64,000 nt of DNA from Povalibacter uvarum (GCF_014202975.1 NZ_JACHHZ010000002.1:434001-498000); one strand, 5' to 3'; numbered from the stretch's first letter, positions 7,521 to 16,867 are shown. Program-made: numbers and translations. Notes: generated from the letters alone by a model not told the origin.

Positions 7521-9053
7521 TCACCGTCGCGACGGCGCAATCGCGCCGCCGCCGTTCCCCTGGTTGCGGTCGAAGCGCCGCAACGCAATTGCCTCGCTGA
7601 CCTGCGCCGGCCCGATCTCCTCTTTCGAGGCGAGATCGGCAATCGTCCGCGCGACCTTCAGAATTCGATGATGGGCTCGAGCTGACAGCCCGAGCGCGGT
7701 CGTCGCCCGCTCGAGCGTCGCACGCGCGGATCCCTGCAGGCGACAATGCTCATGCACCTCCCGATTCGTGAGGCACGCGTTCGCTTTCCCCTGTCTCGTG
7801 ATCTGCCGTTCCCTCGCACAACGCACGCGAACACTTACCGTCGCACTCGACTCCTCCTCCTGCGATGCGTAGAGAGCGGACGCCGCGGGCCGCGGCACTT
7901 CCACATGCATGTCGAGCCGATCCAGCAGCGGGCCGGAAATTTTCGCGCGGTAGCGTTCGACCTTCTCCTGACTGCAGCGACAGCGCGCGTCTCCCAGATA
8001 GCCGCAGGGACAAGGATTCATCGCGGCGATCAGCTGGAAGCGCGCAGGAAACTCGATCTGCTGTGACGCGCGCGAGATCGTGATGACGCCGTTCTCGAGC
8101 GGCTCACGCAGGACTTCGAGAACGCGACGACCAAACTCCGGCAGCTCATCGAGAAACAGGACTCCGTTGTGAGCGAGTGAGATCTCACCGGGCCGTGGAA
8201 AAGTCCCGCCTCCAACGAGTGCGATCGCGGAAGCCGTGTGGTGCGGATTACGAAAGGGCCGGAGCCGCCATTCATCAAGCCTGATCGAGCCGCCGCAAAC
8301 GCTTCGCACAGCAGCGACTTCGAGCGCCTCGATCTCGGTCATCGGCGGAAGCAATCCGGGAAGACGCTGCGCGAGCATGCTTTTGCCCGTTCCCGGAGGA
8401 CCTACGAACAACAACGAGTGTTGCCCGGCGGCCGCGATTTCCAGTGCGCGGCGCGCCTGCACCTGTCCTCGCACGTCACTCAGATCGATGCCGCTTTGCG
8501 GCGGCAGAGGCAATGGCTCGCCACAGCGAAATGCCAGGAGGCCCGACTGGGTGAGGTGCGCCGCAACTTCAAGCAAGTGCTTGGCCGTTGCGACCGGACA
8601 TTGGGTGACGAGCAATGCCTCAGCTGCGTTCGACGGCGGCACGATGAGTTTGTGCCCGACCCGCGAAGCCGCCACCGCGGCAAGCAGCGCTCCTTTCACC
8701 GGCTGCAGTTCGCCGCTCAACGAAAGTTCGCCGTAGAACTCACAGCCAGCTGGACTCGCTGCCGGCAGTTGTCCCGACGCAAGCAGAATGCCGAGGGCGA
8801 TCGGCAAATCGAATCGACCGCCCTCCTTCGGCAGATCCGCGGGCGAGAGATTCACGGTGATCCGCCCGGCGGGCATCTCGAAATTGCAGTTCGCAATCGC
8901 GGCCCGCACGCGATCCTTGCTTTCCTTCACGACCGCTTCGGGCAACCCGACGATCGCAAACGCAGGCAGCCCGTTGCCGATATCGACTTCGACGCGCACT
9001 TGCGGCGCTTCCATGCCGTGCTGCGCACGACTCAATACCGTCGCCATGGCCAT
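7521..9053 (-). CDS. comM: ComM/YifB-family Mg-chelatase-like AAA+ ATPase
   Basis: A 510-residue protein. The ATG at 9053 is chosen because AAGGAGG lies 8 nt upstream; the longer frame uses TTG. The N-terminal ChlI-like domain (VRVEVDIGNGLPAFAIVGLP) is followed by Walker A GPPGTGKSMLAQRLPGL, Walker B VLFLDELPEF, the arginine-finger region and a C-terminal Mg_chelatase_C domain containing a cysteine cluster (NPCPCGYLGDARCRCS). In naturally competent gammaproteobacteria ComM is a hexameric helicase that extends recombination of incoming DNA. No other competence gene is visible here. Confidence 0.9.
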   Translation of the reverse strand: MAMATVLSRAQHGMEAPQVRVEVDIGNGLPAFAIVGLPEAVVKESKDRVRAAIANCNFEMPAGRITVNLSPADLPKEGGRFDLPIALGILLASGQLPAASPAGCEFYGELSLSGELQPVKGALLAAVAASRVGHKLIVPPSNAAEALLVTQCPVATAKHLLEVAAHLTQSGLLAFRCGEPLPLPPQSGIDLSDVRGQVQARRALEIAAAGQHSLLFVGPPGTGKSMLAQRLPGLLPPMTEIEALEVAAVRSVCGGSIRLDEWRLRPFRNPHHTASAIALVGGGTFPRPGEISLAHNGVLFLDELPEFGRRVLEVLREPLENGVITISRASQQIEFPARFQLIAAMNPCPCGYLGDARCRCSQEKVERYRAKISGPLLDRLDMHVEVPRPAASALYASQEEESSATVSVRVRCARERQITRQGKANACLTNREVHEHCRLQGSARATLERATTALGLSARAHHRILKVARTIADLASKEEIGPAQVSEAIALRRFDRNQGNGGGAIAPSRR

Positions 9054-9084
9054 TCCTTGGCCCTCCTTCAAGATGGTTCAAAGA

Positions 9085-9584
9085 CTAAGAATTTCCACGG
9101 GGACCACGGGGATTCACGGGGCGGAAAAATCTGAAACGCGCTTGATGCCGTGCTTCAGCAGGCGATGGTTGAAATTGAGGATGTAGCCAACGCGTATTCC
9201 GCTCAACCGCAGATACGTGAGCAACTGCGCCACATGCGAAGCATCCACTCCGCTCATGGACTTGATCTCGAGGATCAGCGCGTCGCAAACGACAATGTCA
9301 GCGCGGTAGCCGACACCCAGGTCTATCCCTCTATAGGTGACGAAGATCGGGGCTTCGACCTGCACGTCCAGGCCGCGCGCCCGTAGTTCATACGCCAACG
9401 CGTGCTGATAGATGGATTCAAGCAACCCAGGACCCAGGATGCTGTGTACCGCCGTCGCTGCGGTGAGCGTCTCATCGATGATTTCGAGTAGACATTCCTT
9501 TGCCATAGCCGCCTCCTTGCAGCTTACGTACTCACACTTTGGATTCTCCCCGTGGATCCCCGTGATCCCCGTGGAGATTCTTAG
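9085..9584. mobile_element. 500-bp inverted-repeat element carrying a GxxExxY gene
   Basis: Two 37-bp ends, 9085-9121 and 9548-9584, are inverted copies with about three mismatches. Each is built on CCACGGGG / CACGGGGAT words and starts CTAAGAAT. Between them lies one complete gene, GxxExxY (9114-9506), whose stop codon is inside the left repeat. The right repeat supplies the TAA stop of ubiK. No transposase is present, so any movement would be in trans. A relative without a gene lies at 38175-38289. Mobility is inferred from structure only; I could not identify a target-site duplication. Confidence 0.6.
9114..9506 (-). CDS. GxxExxY family protein
   Basis: A 130-residue protein with the family signature GPGLLESIY (GxxExxY) near residue 26, followed by a PD-(D/E)XK-like core: YRADIVVCDALILEIKS, in which the D, E-x-K spacing resembles a restriction-endonuclease-fold active site. 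The end reads GYILNFNHRLLKHGIKR. The function of this family is not established; a nuclease-like fold is inferred. The gene sits inside a pair of inverted repeats and its stop codon falls in one of them, so gene and repeats behave as one cassette. Confidence 0.8.
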   Translation of the reverse strand: MAKECLLEIIDETLTAATAVHSILGPGLLESIYQHALAYELRARGLDVQVEAPIFVTYRGIDLGVGYRADIVVCDALILEIKSMSGVDASHVAQLLTYLRLSGIRVGYILNFNHRLLKHGIKRVSDFSAP

Positions 9585-9823
9585 TTCTTGCTCCCTTCCA
9601 GCTCCGCCAGACGCGCCTCCAGCGCTTCCAGTTTTTCACGGGTGCGACGCAGCACGCCTGCCTGCACATCGAACTCCTGGCGGGTCACCAGATCGAGCTT
9701 CGAGAGACCGGACTGGAGGACGGCTTTGAAGTTCGACTCCAGGTCGCGGCGGACGGCTGTGAGGCTTTCCGGAACGGCGGCGGAGAGGCGCCGGGCGAGG
9801 TCGTCGAGGGTTCTGGGATCCAT
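9581..9823 (-). CDS. ubiK: UbiK/BMFP-domain ubiquinone biosynthesis accessory factor
   Basis: An 80-residue protein: an N-terminal amphipathic part (DPRTLDDLARRLSAAVPESL), the conserved LDLVTRQEFDVQAGVLRRTR segment, and a C-terminal trimeric coiled coil (REKLEALEARLAELE). UbiK (YqiC) homologues bind lipids and help the late aerobic steps of ubiquinone synthesis together with UbiJ, whose gene is at 35.8 kb. The last codons run directly into the inverted repeat, which provides the stop codon. Confidence 0.88.
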   Translation of the reverse strand: MDPRTLDDLARRLSAAVPESLTAVRRDLESNFKAVLQSGLSKLDLVTRQEFDVQAGVLRRTREKLEALEARLAELEGSKN

Positions 9824-9992
9824 GGAAAAAGCTCTGCGCGGTGAATGCCGCGAACTCTAGGGGTCGCATACAGACGTGGCAAGGCGCGCCGGCGCGCCTC
9901 GTACCTGATCACTCTTGCACCTTTTTCGCTGGCCGGCGACCCGTCCGCGGCGGCTATTTCCGGTCCGATCGCCTCAAATTGCGCTTCGGTGA

Positions 9993-10514
<522 letters not shown>

Positions 10515-10567
10515 TTTTTCGAAGAGCACCTCCTGGCAACCAAATAAATTCCCGTAGGAGAACGACA

Positions 10568-12097
10568 GTGAAAAGACCTTTGTCCACGAGCCGCGTGCTC
10601 ACTTACCTGTGGAGCGTGGTGCTACTCGCACTTACGTTCATCGGGTCCGACATGGCGCTGGCACAGGACACGCCGCCCGGTGAGGCGACTGCAGCGGAAG
10701 CGACTGCAGCACCGGCGGAAGCTGCGCCGGCCGAGGCAGCCGCTGCCGAAGCAGCACCCGCGGAGGCCGCCGCTGCTCCCGCGCCGACCTTCAACAACGG
10801 CGATATCGCGTGGCTCATGGTCGCCACACTGCTCGTCATCATGATGGCCGTCCCCGGCCTCGCGCTGTTCTACGGCGGCATGGTCCGGTCGAAGAACATC
10901 CTGTCGGTCTCGATGCAGATCTTCGTGACCTTCAGCCTCCTCGCGGTGCTCTACGCGATCTACGGGTACAGCATCGCCTTCACGAACGGCAATGCGTTCT
11001 TCGGCGGCTTCGACCGGCTCTTCCTCTCGGGCCTGCTCAACGAGGACGGCAGCTTCGTCGCAGCCGCCACGTTCAGCAACGGCATCTACATTCCCGAAAT
11101 GCTGTTCGTCGCGTTCCAGATGACCTTCGCCGCCATCACTCCCTGCCTCATCGTCGGCGCCTTCGCCGAACGCATGAAGTTCTCGGCGGTGCTGCTCTTC
11201 ATGGTGCTGTGGTTCACTTTCGCCTACCTGCCGATCGCCCACATGGTCTGGTTCTGGGCCGGCCCGGATGCGGTTCGCGACGGCGCCGATGGCGCGGTGA
11301 CCGCGGGCTATATCTTCCAGCAGGGTGCTCTCGACTTCGCCGGCGGCACGGTCGTGCACATCAACGCAGGCATTGCCGGTCTGATCGGCTGCATCCTGGT
11401 CGGCAAGCGCAAGGGTTACGGCGTCACTGCGATGCCGCCGCACAACGTGCCGCTGATCATGGTCGGCGCCGCACTGCTGTGGGTCGGCTGGTTCGGCTTC
11501 AACGTCGGGTCGAACCTCGAAGCGAATGCCTTCGCCTCGCAGGTCTTCCTGAACACCTTCATCGCCACCGGCGCGGCGGTCGTGGCCTGGACCTTCGGTG
11601 AATGGATCTTCCGTGGCACGCCGACCATGCTCGGTGCCGCCTCGGGCGCCATCGCCGGTCTCGTCGCCATCACCCCGGCCTGCGGCTGGGTCGGCCCGAT
11701 GGGCGCGATCATCCTCGGCCTGCTGGCTGGTCTGGTCTGCCTCTTCGCGGTGACGAAGCTCAAGCACGCGCTCGGTTACGACGACTCGCTCGACGTCTTC
11801 GGTGTGCACTGCATCGGCGGCATCCTGGGCGCGATCCTGACGGGCGTGTTCAACGACCCGGCTCTGGGCGGCACGGGCATCTTCGACTACGTGAAGCAGG
11901 AGTGGGTCTACGCTGGCATGGGTGCGCAGGTCTGGTCGCAGACCAAGGGCGTGCTGATCACTGTCGTGTGGACCGGCGTCGTGTCCTTCATCGCCTACAA
12001 GATCGTCGACCTGGTGGTGGGGCTGCGCGTCAGCGAAGAAGCCGAAACCGAGGGTCTCGACACGGTCGAGCACGGCGAGCGCGGCTACAACCTCTGA
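10568..12097 (+). CDS. amtB: Ammonium transporter AmtB
   Basis: A 509-residue protein with a GTG start behind TAGGAG. It has a cleavable signal peptide ending near ALAQD (about residue 33), then an unusual Ala/Glu/Pro-rich stretch (roughly residues 36-73), then the eleven-helix Amt core from NNGDIAWLMVATLLVIMMAV. Family hallmarks include FYGGMVRSKNILS, the pore region GGTVVHINAGIAGL and DDSLDVFGVHCIGG with the twin-histidine positions. It moves ammonium into the cell and is gated by GlnK. A strong terminator follows, separating it from the second P-II gene. Confidence 0.95.
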   Translation: MKRPLSTSRVLTYLWSVVLLALTFIGSDMALAQDTPPGEATAAEATAAPAEAAPAEAAAAEAAPAEAAAAPAPTFNNGDIAWLMVATLLVIMMAVPGLALFYGGMVRSKNILSVSMQIFVTFSLLAVLYAIYGYSIAFTNGNAFFGGFDRLFLSGLLNEDGSFVAAATFSNGIYIPEMLFVAFQMTFAAITPCLIVGAFAERMKFSAVLLFMVLWFTFAYLPIAHMVWFWAGPDAVRDGADGAVTAGYIFQQGALDFAGGTVVHINAGIAGLIGCILVGKRKGYGVTAMPPHNVPLIMVGAALLWVGWFGFNVGSNLEANAFASQVFLNTFIATGAAVVAWTFGEWIFRGTPTMLGAASGAIAGLVAITPACGWVGPMGAIILGLLAGLVCLFAVTKLKHALGYDDSLDVFGVHCIGGILGAILTGVFNDPALGGTGIFDYVKQEWVYAGMGAQVWSQTKGVLITVVWTGVVSFIAYKIVDLVVGLRVSEEAETEGLDTVEHGERGYNL

Positions 12098-12138
12098 CCT
12101 GTCCATGCGGGGCCGGGTTGCCGGCCCCTCTTCCTCCA

Positions 12139-12167
12139 GACGGGCGCTTCGGCGCCCGTCTTTTTTT
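12139..12167 (+). terminator. Rho-independent terminator of glnK-amtB
   Basis: A perfect 9-bp stem, GACGGGCGC / GCGCCCGTC, closes on a TTCG tetraloop and is followed at once by seven T residues. It lies 42 bp after the amtB stop. Confidence 0.95.
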
Positions 12168-12225
12168 GTCCAGCGGAAGAGCGTGACGCACTCCTCAGTT
12201 GGGGATCCTCGCGGGACTGTCTTAA

Positions 12226-12645
<420 letters not shown>

Positions 12646-12686
12646 CAACTGTTTGAACGACGATTCCGCTTTCGGTGGAGAAGGTC

Positions 12687-13145
12687 ATGCTGCGATTTTC
12701 GATGTCACTCACCATTGCCGCGCTGGCATTGAGCGCCGGTATCGCGAGCGCCGACGTCTACAAGTTCACGGACGCGCAGGGCAACGTGCTCTACACCGAC
12801 AAGCCTTCCACGCTGCCGGCCGAGCGGTTGAACGTCCAGTCGCGCAAGACCGACGTGATCGAAGCGCAGACCCGTCAGCAGGCGGAAATGGACCGCATGA
12901 AGGCGGCCGACGGCTCCCGCCAGGAGACGACAACCAAGCAGGCCGATCAGAAGTCCGCGAACGACTCGACCGCCAAGGACAAGGCCGATCGCTGCGTGAA
13001 AGCCCGCGAGCGCTACGAGAAGTACACGATGTCGCAGCGGCTGTTCGAGGAAACACCGAACGGCGGGCGCCGCTACCTCACCGATGAGGAGCTGTCGGGT
13101 GCACGCGCCGCGGCCAAGACCACCATGGACGAGCTCTGCAAGTAA
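12687..13145 (+). CDS. DUF4124-domain secreted protein
   Basis: A 152-residue protein. The ATG at 12687 has GGAG 6 nt upstream; an in-frame GTG at 12675 is less likely. A signal peptide (MLRFSMSLTIAALALSAG, cleavage near IASA-D) precedes DVYKFTDAQGNVLYTDKP, the hallmark of DUF4124. A charged, Lys/Gln-rich coiled region and two late cysteines (DRCVKARERYEKY and MDELCK) follow. DUF4124 proteins are exported and their function is unknown. It lies 41 bp after the second P-II gene, without clear functional linkage. Confidence 0.75.
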   Translation: MLRFSMSLTIAALALSAGIASADVYKFTDAQGNVLYTDKPSTLPAERLNVQSRKTDVIEAQTRQQAEMDRMKAADGSRQETTTKQADQKSANDSTAKDKADRCVKARERYEKYTMSQRLFEETPNGGRRYLTDEELSGARAAAKTTMDELCK

Positions 13146-13286
13146 GCCTTCTCCCGGTCCCCCACTCTCGGACTACCTGAGTCCGGGAAATTGCCCCGCA
13201 GCGCACCGGCACGCGTTCAAATCCGCGGCCGCCGGGACGTACAATCCGGCCGATTCATCGTCCCCTCTCCGGAGCGTCTGCTGCAG

Positions 13287-14204
13287 ATGACCGCACCCGC
13301 CTTGAAGAAAATCGGCCTTATCGGGCTCGGCGCCATGGGCGTCGGCATGGCCCGCAATCTCCACAAGCACGGTCTGCTCGCCGGCGTCTGGAATCGCACG
13401 GCAAGCAAGACCCAGGCAGTCGCCCGGGAAACCGGATGCGTGGTCGCCCAGTCGCCGACAGACCTGGCACCGCTGTGCGATGCGATCGTTCTTTGCGTCT
13501 CGGCGGACGCCGACGTGCTCGGCGTGGTCGATGCCTTGTTGCCCAACATTCGCCGCGATGCCGTCGTGATCGACTGCTCGACTGTAAGCGCCGATACGGC
13601 CCGATCAGCAGCGCATCGTTTGCGTGAGCGCGGCGCGTTCTTCATCGACGCGCCCGTTTCCGGCGGCGTCGAAGGCGCACGCGATGGAGCCCTCGCGATC
13701 ATGTGCGGCGGCGATGCGCAGGCCTTCGAGCGCGCGCGGCCCGTCCTCGAAGCCATGGGCAAGACCGTTACGCATTTCGGTGCGAGCGGCATGGGCCAGG
13801 CGGCGAAAGCCACGAATCAGATCATGTGCGCAGGCGTGATCCAGGCTGTCGCGGAAGCCATGGCCTTCGCGAAGGCCGAAGAGCTGCCGCTCGACAAGCT
13901 GATCGAAACACTCGGCAAGGGCGCGGGCTCGAGCTGGTACTTCGTGAATCGCGCTCCGAACATCGTCCGCGACAGTTATCCAGCCGGCTTCCGTGTCCGG
14001 CTGCACGACAAGGATCTGAAGATCTGCCGCGCCATGGCTGCGCGTCACGGCGTGCAACTGCCGTTGATCGAGATGACGCTCGTTCACTACCGGCGTCTCA
14101 TCGAGCAGGGTCACGGCGACGAGGACATCTCGACGCTGTTCCATCTCAAGGATGCCTTGTTCGCCGCGGCGGCCAGCGACCCCAAACGGCTCGAGAACAA
14201 GTAG
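13287..14204 (+). CDS. NAD(P)-dependent beta-hydroxyacid dehydrogenase (3-hydroxyisobutyrate dehydrogenase family)
   Basis: A 305-residue protein starting MTAPALKKIGLIGLGAMGVG. GLGAMG is the nucleotide-binding glycine motif, FIDAPVSGGVEGARDGALAIM the substrate-binding segment, and the catalytic lysine lies in GQAAKATNQIM. The C-terminal all-helical domain includes LHDKDLKICRAMAARHG. Members reduce or oxidise short beta-hydroxyacids such as tartronate semialdehyde or 3-hydroxyisobutyrate; the substrate cannot be read here. The ATG at 13287 removes an implausible Arg-rich extension. The next gene, algZ, begins 23 bp later, so co-transcription is possible. Confidence 0.85.
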   Translation: MTAPALKKIGLIGLGAMGVGMARNLHKHGLLAGVWNRTASKTQAVARETGCVVAQSPTDLAPLCDAIVLCVSADADVLGVVDALLPNIRRDAVVIDCSTVSADTARSAAHRLRERGAFFIDAPVSGGVEGARDGALAIMCGGDAQAFERARPVLEAMGKTVTHFGASGMGQAAKATNQIMCAGVIQAVAEAMAFAKAEELPLDKLIETLGKGAGSSWYFVNRAPNIVRDSYPAGFRVRLHDKDLKICRAMAARHGVQLPLIEMTLVHYRRLIEQGHGDEDISTLFHLKDALFAAAASDPKRLENK

Positions 14205-14227
14205 CAGAAGGCCGCGACGCCACTGAC

Positions 14228-15307
14228 GTGAACGAACCTCGCGGCAATCAGGCGCGACTCATCCTGCCCGACTTCTGCTCGGGTCCAGCGGTTCTTGCCG
14301 TCGTCCTGATCACCGAGCTCGTCGCGATCATCTTCGCGATCGCACGCCAGGCGCTGCACGAGAACTTCTGGATCGACCTCGCGAGCTCGTCCCTCTTCCT
14401 GCTGTGGATCGGATTGGGCAGCTCCGCGATCCTGTGCCGCACACGTTCCTGGCTGCAGCGAATACCCGCGACGCGGGCGACCGCGATCGCGATCGCCATG
14501 CTCGTGGGCGTCGTGGGTGTGATCTCCGAGCTCGTCTATCAGATCGGCCTCGGCTGGACGTTCGGCCGGATCGAGCACAACCCGCTGTTCCCGGCGAATC
14601 ACTGGGAGTTCCTGCTGCGAAACCTGGCCGTCGGGTTCATCGTGAGCGCACTCGCGCTGCGCTACTTCTATATCAGCGCGGAATGGAAGCGGAGCATCGA
14701 AATGGAAGCGCTCGCCCGCATTCGGGCGCTGCAGGCACGCATCCGGCCGCACTTCCTCTTCAACAGCATGAACACCATCGCGTCGCTCACGCGATCGAAT
14801 CCGAGCAGCGCCGAACAGGCCGTTGAGGATCTCGCGGATCTGTTTCGCGCAAGCCTCGCCGAGGCCGACACGATGATCACGTTGCGCGAAGAGATCGACA
14901 TCGCACGCACACACCAGCGAATCGAACAGCTGCGGCTCGGCGCACGCTTCGCCGTAAACTGGGATATCGATGAGCTGCCGATGCGGGCCAGCGTCCCCTG
15001 CCTCATCGTGCAGCCCCTGCTCGAGAACGCGGTGTACCACGGCATCGAGATGCTTCCCTCGGGAGGCACAGTGAACATCAGCGGCCGCGTCGCGAACGGA
15101 CGCGTCGAGATCGAAGTGCGCAACCCGATTCCCGCACAGCTCGGCTACGGCGAACGCGAAGGCAATCGCATGGCGCTCGAGAACATCCGCCAGCGCCTCG
15201 AACTCGCCTGGCCGGGCCGGGCCGCCATCGAAACCCGCCAGGAAGGCGGTGAGTTTTCAGCTCGGCTCATCTTCCCGTATGCTGAAGGAGAAGCGGTTGG
15301 CGGTTAG
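14228..15307 (+). CDS. algZ: AlgZ/LytS-type membrane sensor histidine kinase
   Basis: A 359-residue protein from the GTG at 14228 (the open frame further upstream lies within the dehydrogenase gene). Four hydrophobic segments fill residues 15-150. A His_kinase domain follows, with the phospho-acceptor in RIRPHFLFNSMNTIASL and an N-box in VQPLLENAVYHGIE. The neighbouring LytTR regulator and the hem genes downstream match the algZ-algR-hemC-hemD arrangement of pseudomonads. In that group AlgZ controls AlgR activity on virulence and motility genes. The last residues (GEAVGG) and the TAG stop come from a heptamer repeat. Confidence 0.85.
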   Translation: MNEPRGNQARLILPDFCSGPAVLAVVLITELVAIIFAIARQALHENFWIDLASSSLFLLWIGLGSSAILCRTRSWLQRIPATRATAIAIAMLVGVVGVISELVYQIGLGWTFGRIEHNPLFPANHWEFLLRNLAVGFIVSALALRYFYISAEWKRSIEMEALARIRALQARIRPHFLFNSMNTIASLTRSNPSSAEQAVEDLADLFRASLAEADTMITLREEIDIARTHQRIEQLRLGARFAVNWDIDELPMRASVPCLIVQPLLENAVYHGIEMLPSGGTVNISGRVANGRVEIEVRNPIPAQLGYGEREGNRMALENIRQRLELAWPGRAAIETRQEGGEFSARLIFPYAEGEAVGG

Positions 15308-15396
15308 CGGTTGGCGGTTGGTAAGAACCGGAACCCGACTGTGTAGAGTCTGATCCGACTCTTGCCAACCGCCAACCGCCAACCGCCAACCGCTTC
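15290..15396. repeat. Long palindrome built from GCGGTTG heptamers (algZ-algR junction)
   Basis: The left arm 15290-15321 consists of tandem AGCGGTT/GGCGGTT heptamers. The right arm 15365-15396 is its inverted copy with one mismatch over 32 bp, separated by 43 bp. The algZ stop codon lies in the left arm, and algR starts 8 bp after the right arm. The transcript would fold into a very long stem between the two cistrons. Confidence 0.95.
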
Positions 15397-15403
15397 TTTC
15401 CTT

Positions 15404-16141
15404 ATGAATCTCCTGATCGTTGACGACGAAGGGCCCGCAAGAGAGCGGCTGCGGAGGCTGCTTGAAGAAATCGGTGACTGCACGACGATCGCCGAGGCCG
15501 GCAACGGTGAAGAAGCGCTCGCTTACTGCAGCGAGAAGCAGCCCGACATCGTGCTGCTCGACGTCCGCATGCCGGGATTGTCGGGGATCGAAGTCGCGCG
15601 CCACATCGATACGCTGCAGGATCCTCCCGCCGTCATCTTCACGACCGCATACGACCAATACGCCGTCGAGGCTTTCGAAACGGAAGCCGTCGGCTACCTG
15701 CTGAAACCGGTTCGCAAGGAGAAGCTCGCGCACGCGCTGCGTCACGCGGGTCGCATCTCACCGTCGCGTCTCGTCAAGGTTGCGCAATCTGCGAAGCTCG
15801 AGCATCGGCGCGAGCAGATCTGTGCACGACTGGGAGATCAGCTGAAGCTGATTCCGATCGCTGACATCTACTATTTCCTCGCCGACCAGAAATACATCAC
15901 CGTCCGTCACAAGAACGGCGAGAGCCTGATCGACGAATCACTGAAGGCGCTGGCGGAAGAATTCTCCGCGGGCTTCGTGCGCATTCACAGGAACGCACTG
16001 GTCGCCGAGAACCAGATCTCCGCGGTGGAACGCACGGAAGAAGGCAAGTACAGCGTTCGCATGCGCGAATGTGGCGACGTGCTGGAAGTGAGCCGGCGGC
16101 ATGCTGCGGAGCTGCTTCGGCGCATCCGCGGCGAATCCTGA
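15404..16141 (+). CDS. algR: AlgR/LytTR response regulator
   Basis: A 245-residue regulator. The receiver domain has acidic residues in LLIVDDE, the phospho-acceptor Asp53 in IVLLDVRMPG, and the conserved Lys in YLLKPVRKEK. The C-terminal half is a LytTR DNA-binding domain (LKLIPIADIYYFLADQKYITV and FVRIHRNALVAENQI). It pairs with the adjacent AlgZ-like kinase. Its start lies immediately after a heptamer palindrome, so translation may be influenced by that stem. The downstream minus-strand genes interrupt the usual link to hemC. Confidence 0.88.
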   Translation: MNLLIVDDEGPARERLRRLLEEIGDCTTIAEAGNGEEALAYCSEKQPDIVLLDVRMPGLSGIEVARHIDTLQDPPAVIFTTAYDQYAVEAFETEAVGYLLKPVRKEKLAHALRHAGRISPSRLVKVAQSAKLEHRREQICARLGDQLKLIPIADIYYFLADQKYITVRHKNGESLIDESLKALAEEFSAGFVRIHRNALVAENQISAVERTEEGKYSVRMRECGDVLEVSRRHAAELLRRIRGES

Positions 16142-16166
16142 AGGGAATCCGATCTCGTCCGTTGAC

Positions 16167-16451
16167 TCAGCGAATCAGTCGCATGATGCGCTGACCCGCC
16201 GTCAGCAGAACGGCGCCGCGACCGGCCCACCGGAACAGACGCCGGGGCCCGATGATCGCCAGCAACGCAATCCCCCCGGTCACCAGCAACGGCTTTGCCG
16301 CGTAGCGACGCACGATGTTGAGGCCGTGATCGACTGTTCCCAGTCGCGATTCGATGCGATCCACCGTCTGCGCGAGCTCTGCTCGCTGTACGGCACTGTG
16401 AGCGCGAAGTGCGTTGCGTCGCTGAGCCAGGGTAAGTGTGCGTTCGCTCAT
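16167..16451 (-). CDS. YqjK-like membrane-associated protein
   Basis: A 94-residue basic protein: an N-terminal helix (RTLTLAQRRNALRAHSAVQR), a coiled segment, then one membrane stretch (KPLLVTGGIALLAIIGP) and a basic tail. It matches the YqjK type found with YqjE and YqjD/DUF883. Its ATG overlaps the yqjE-like stop in ATGA. The set is thought to be envelope or stress associated; the function is unknown. Confidence 0.65.
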   Translation of the reverse strand: MSERTLTLAQRRNALRAHSAVQRAELAQTVDRIESRLGTVDHGLNIVRRYAAKPLLVTGGIALLAIIGPRRLFRWAGRGAVLLTAGQRIMRLIR

Positions 16452-16858
16452 AACCGTGCGCGGAGTTGATCGCGATCCTTCGCCAGCTCGGCCAATGTGG
16501 CATCGAGCATCGGCGGCTTGGCAGCGAGCTTGCGTTGCAACACCAGGCCACCGACGATGGCGATGAGCAGGAAGCCGAAGGTCGTCAGCAGTGCGGCGAG
16601 AATCCGGTGCGTATCCCAGAACGCAAAGATGATCGTCAGTGCGCCGAGGAACAGGGCCATCATCGCCGCGAACAACGCGATGAAGGACCAGATCAGCATC
16701 TGCGCGACCTGCTGCACTTCCTCCTGCAGTTCCGTCGTCAGCAACTGCAGGCGCGTGTGCGCGATCGCGACCAGTGTCGCAACGAAATTGCTCAGCGACT
16801 GGAACAGTCCCGTGACCGGTGCCGGATCGCGATCGGGAGACATGCCGTCCATCTGCAT
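16448..16858 (-). CDS. YqjE/holin-superfamily III membrane protein
   Basis: A 136-residue protein with two hydrophobic helices (MLIWSFIALFAAMMALFLGA and AALLTTFGFLLIAIVGGLVL) flanked by helical segments (RLQLLTTELQEEVQQVA). It belongs to the YqjE/phage-holin-like family, which in chromosomes is not phage derived but is linked to DUF883 proteins. It sits 9 bp after the DUF883 gene stop and overlaps the YqjK-like gene, giving a three-gene operon. The alternative start MSPDRD at the sixth codon is equally possible. Confidence 0.75.
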   Translation of the reverse strand: MQMDGMSPDRDPAPVTGLFQSLSNFVATLVAIAHTRLQLLTTELQEEVQQVAQMLIWSFIALFAAMMALFLGALTIIFAFWDTHRILAALLTTFGFLLIAIVGGLVLQRKLAAKPPMLDATLAELAKDRDQLRARL

Positions 16859-16867
16859 CGGATCCGC

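Noticed and set aside
9121-9140. A third GbsR-type operator near GGAAAAATCTGAAAC
   Set aside because: Only one half-site (CTGAAA) is present; the TTTCAG arm is missing and the sequence is the 3' coding end of the GxxExxY gene.
10622-12106. Long minus-strand open frame (494 codons) across amtB
   Set aside because: Pure antisense of a clearly recognised ammonium transporter; His/Asp/Arg-rich composition with no domain is typical of high-GC shadow frames.
15290-15396. Heptamer repeats as a possible CRISPR array
   Set aside because: Units are 7 bp, contiguous and palindromically arranged, without unique spacers; no cas genes in the window.
16448-16858. Holin-like protein as a prophage remnant
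   Set aside because: YqjE-type proteins next to DUF883 and YqjK are a standard chromosomal set; no other phage gene is present.
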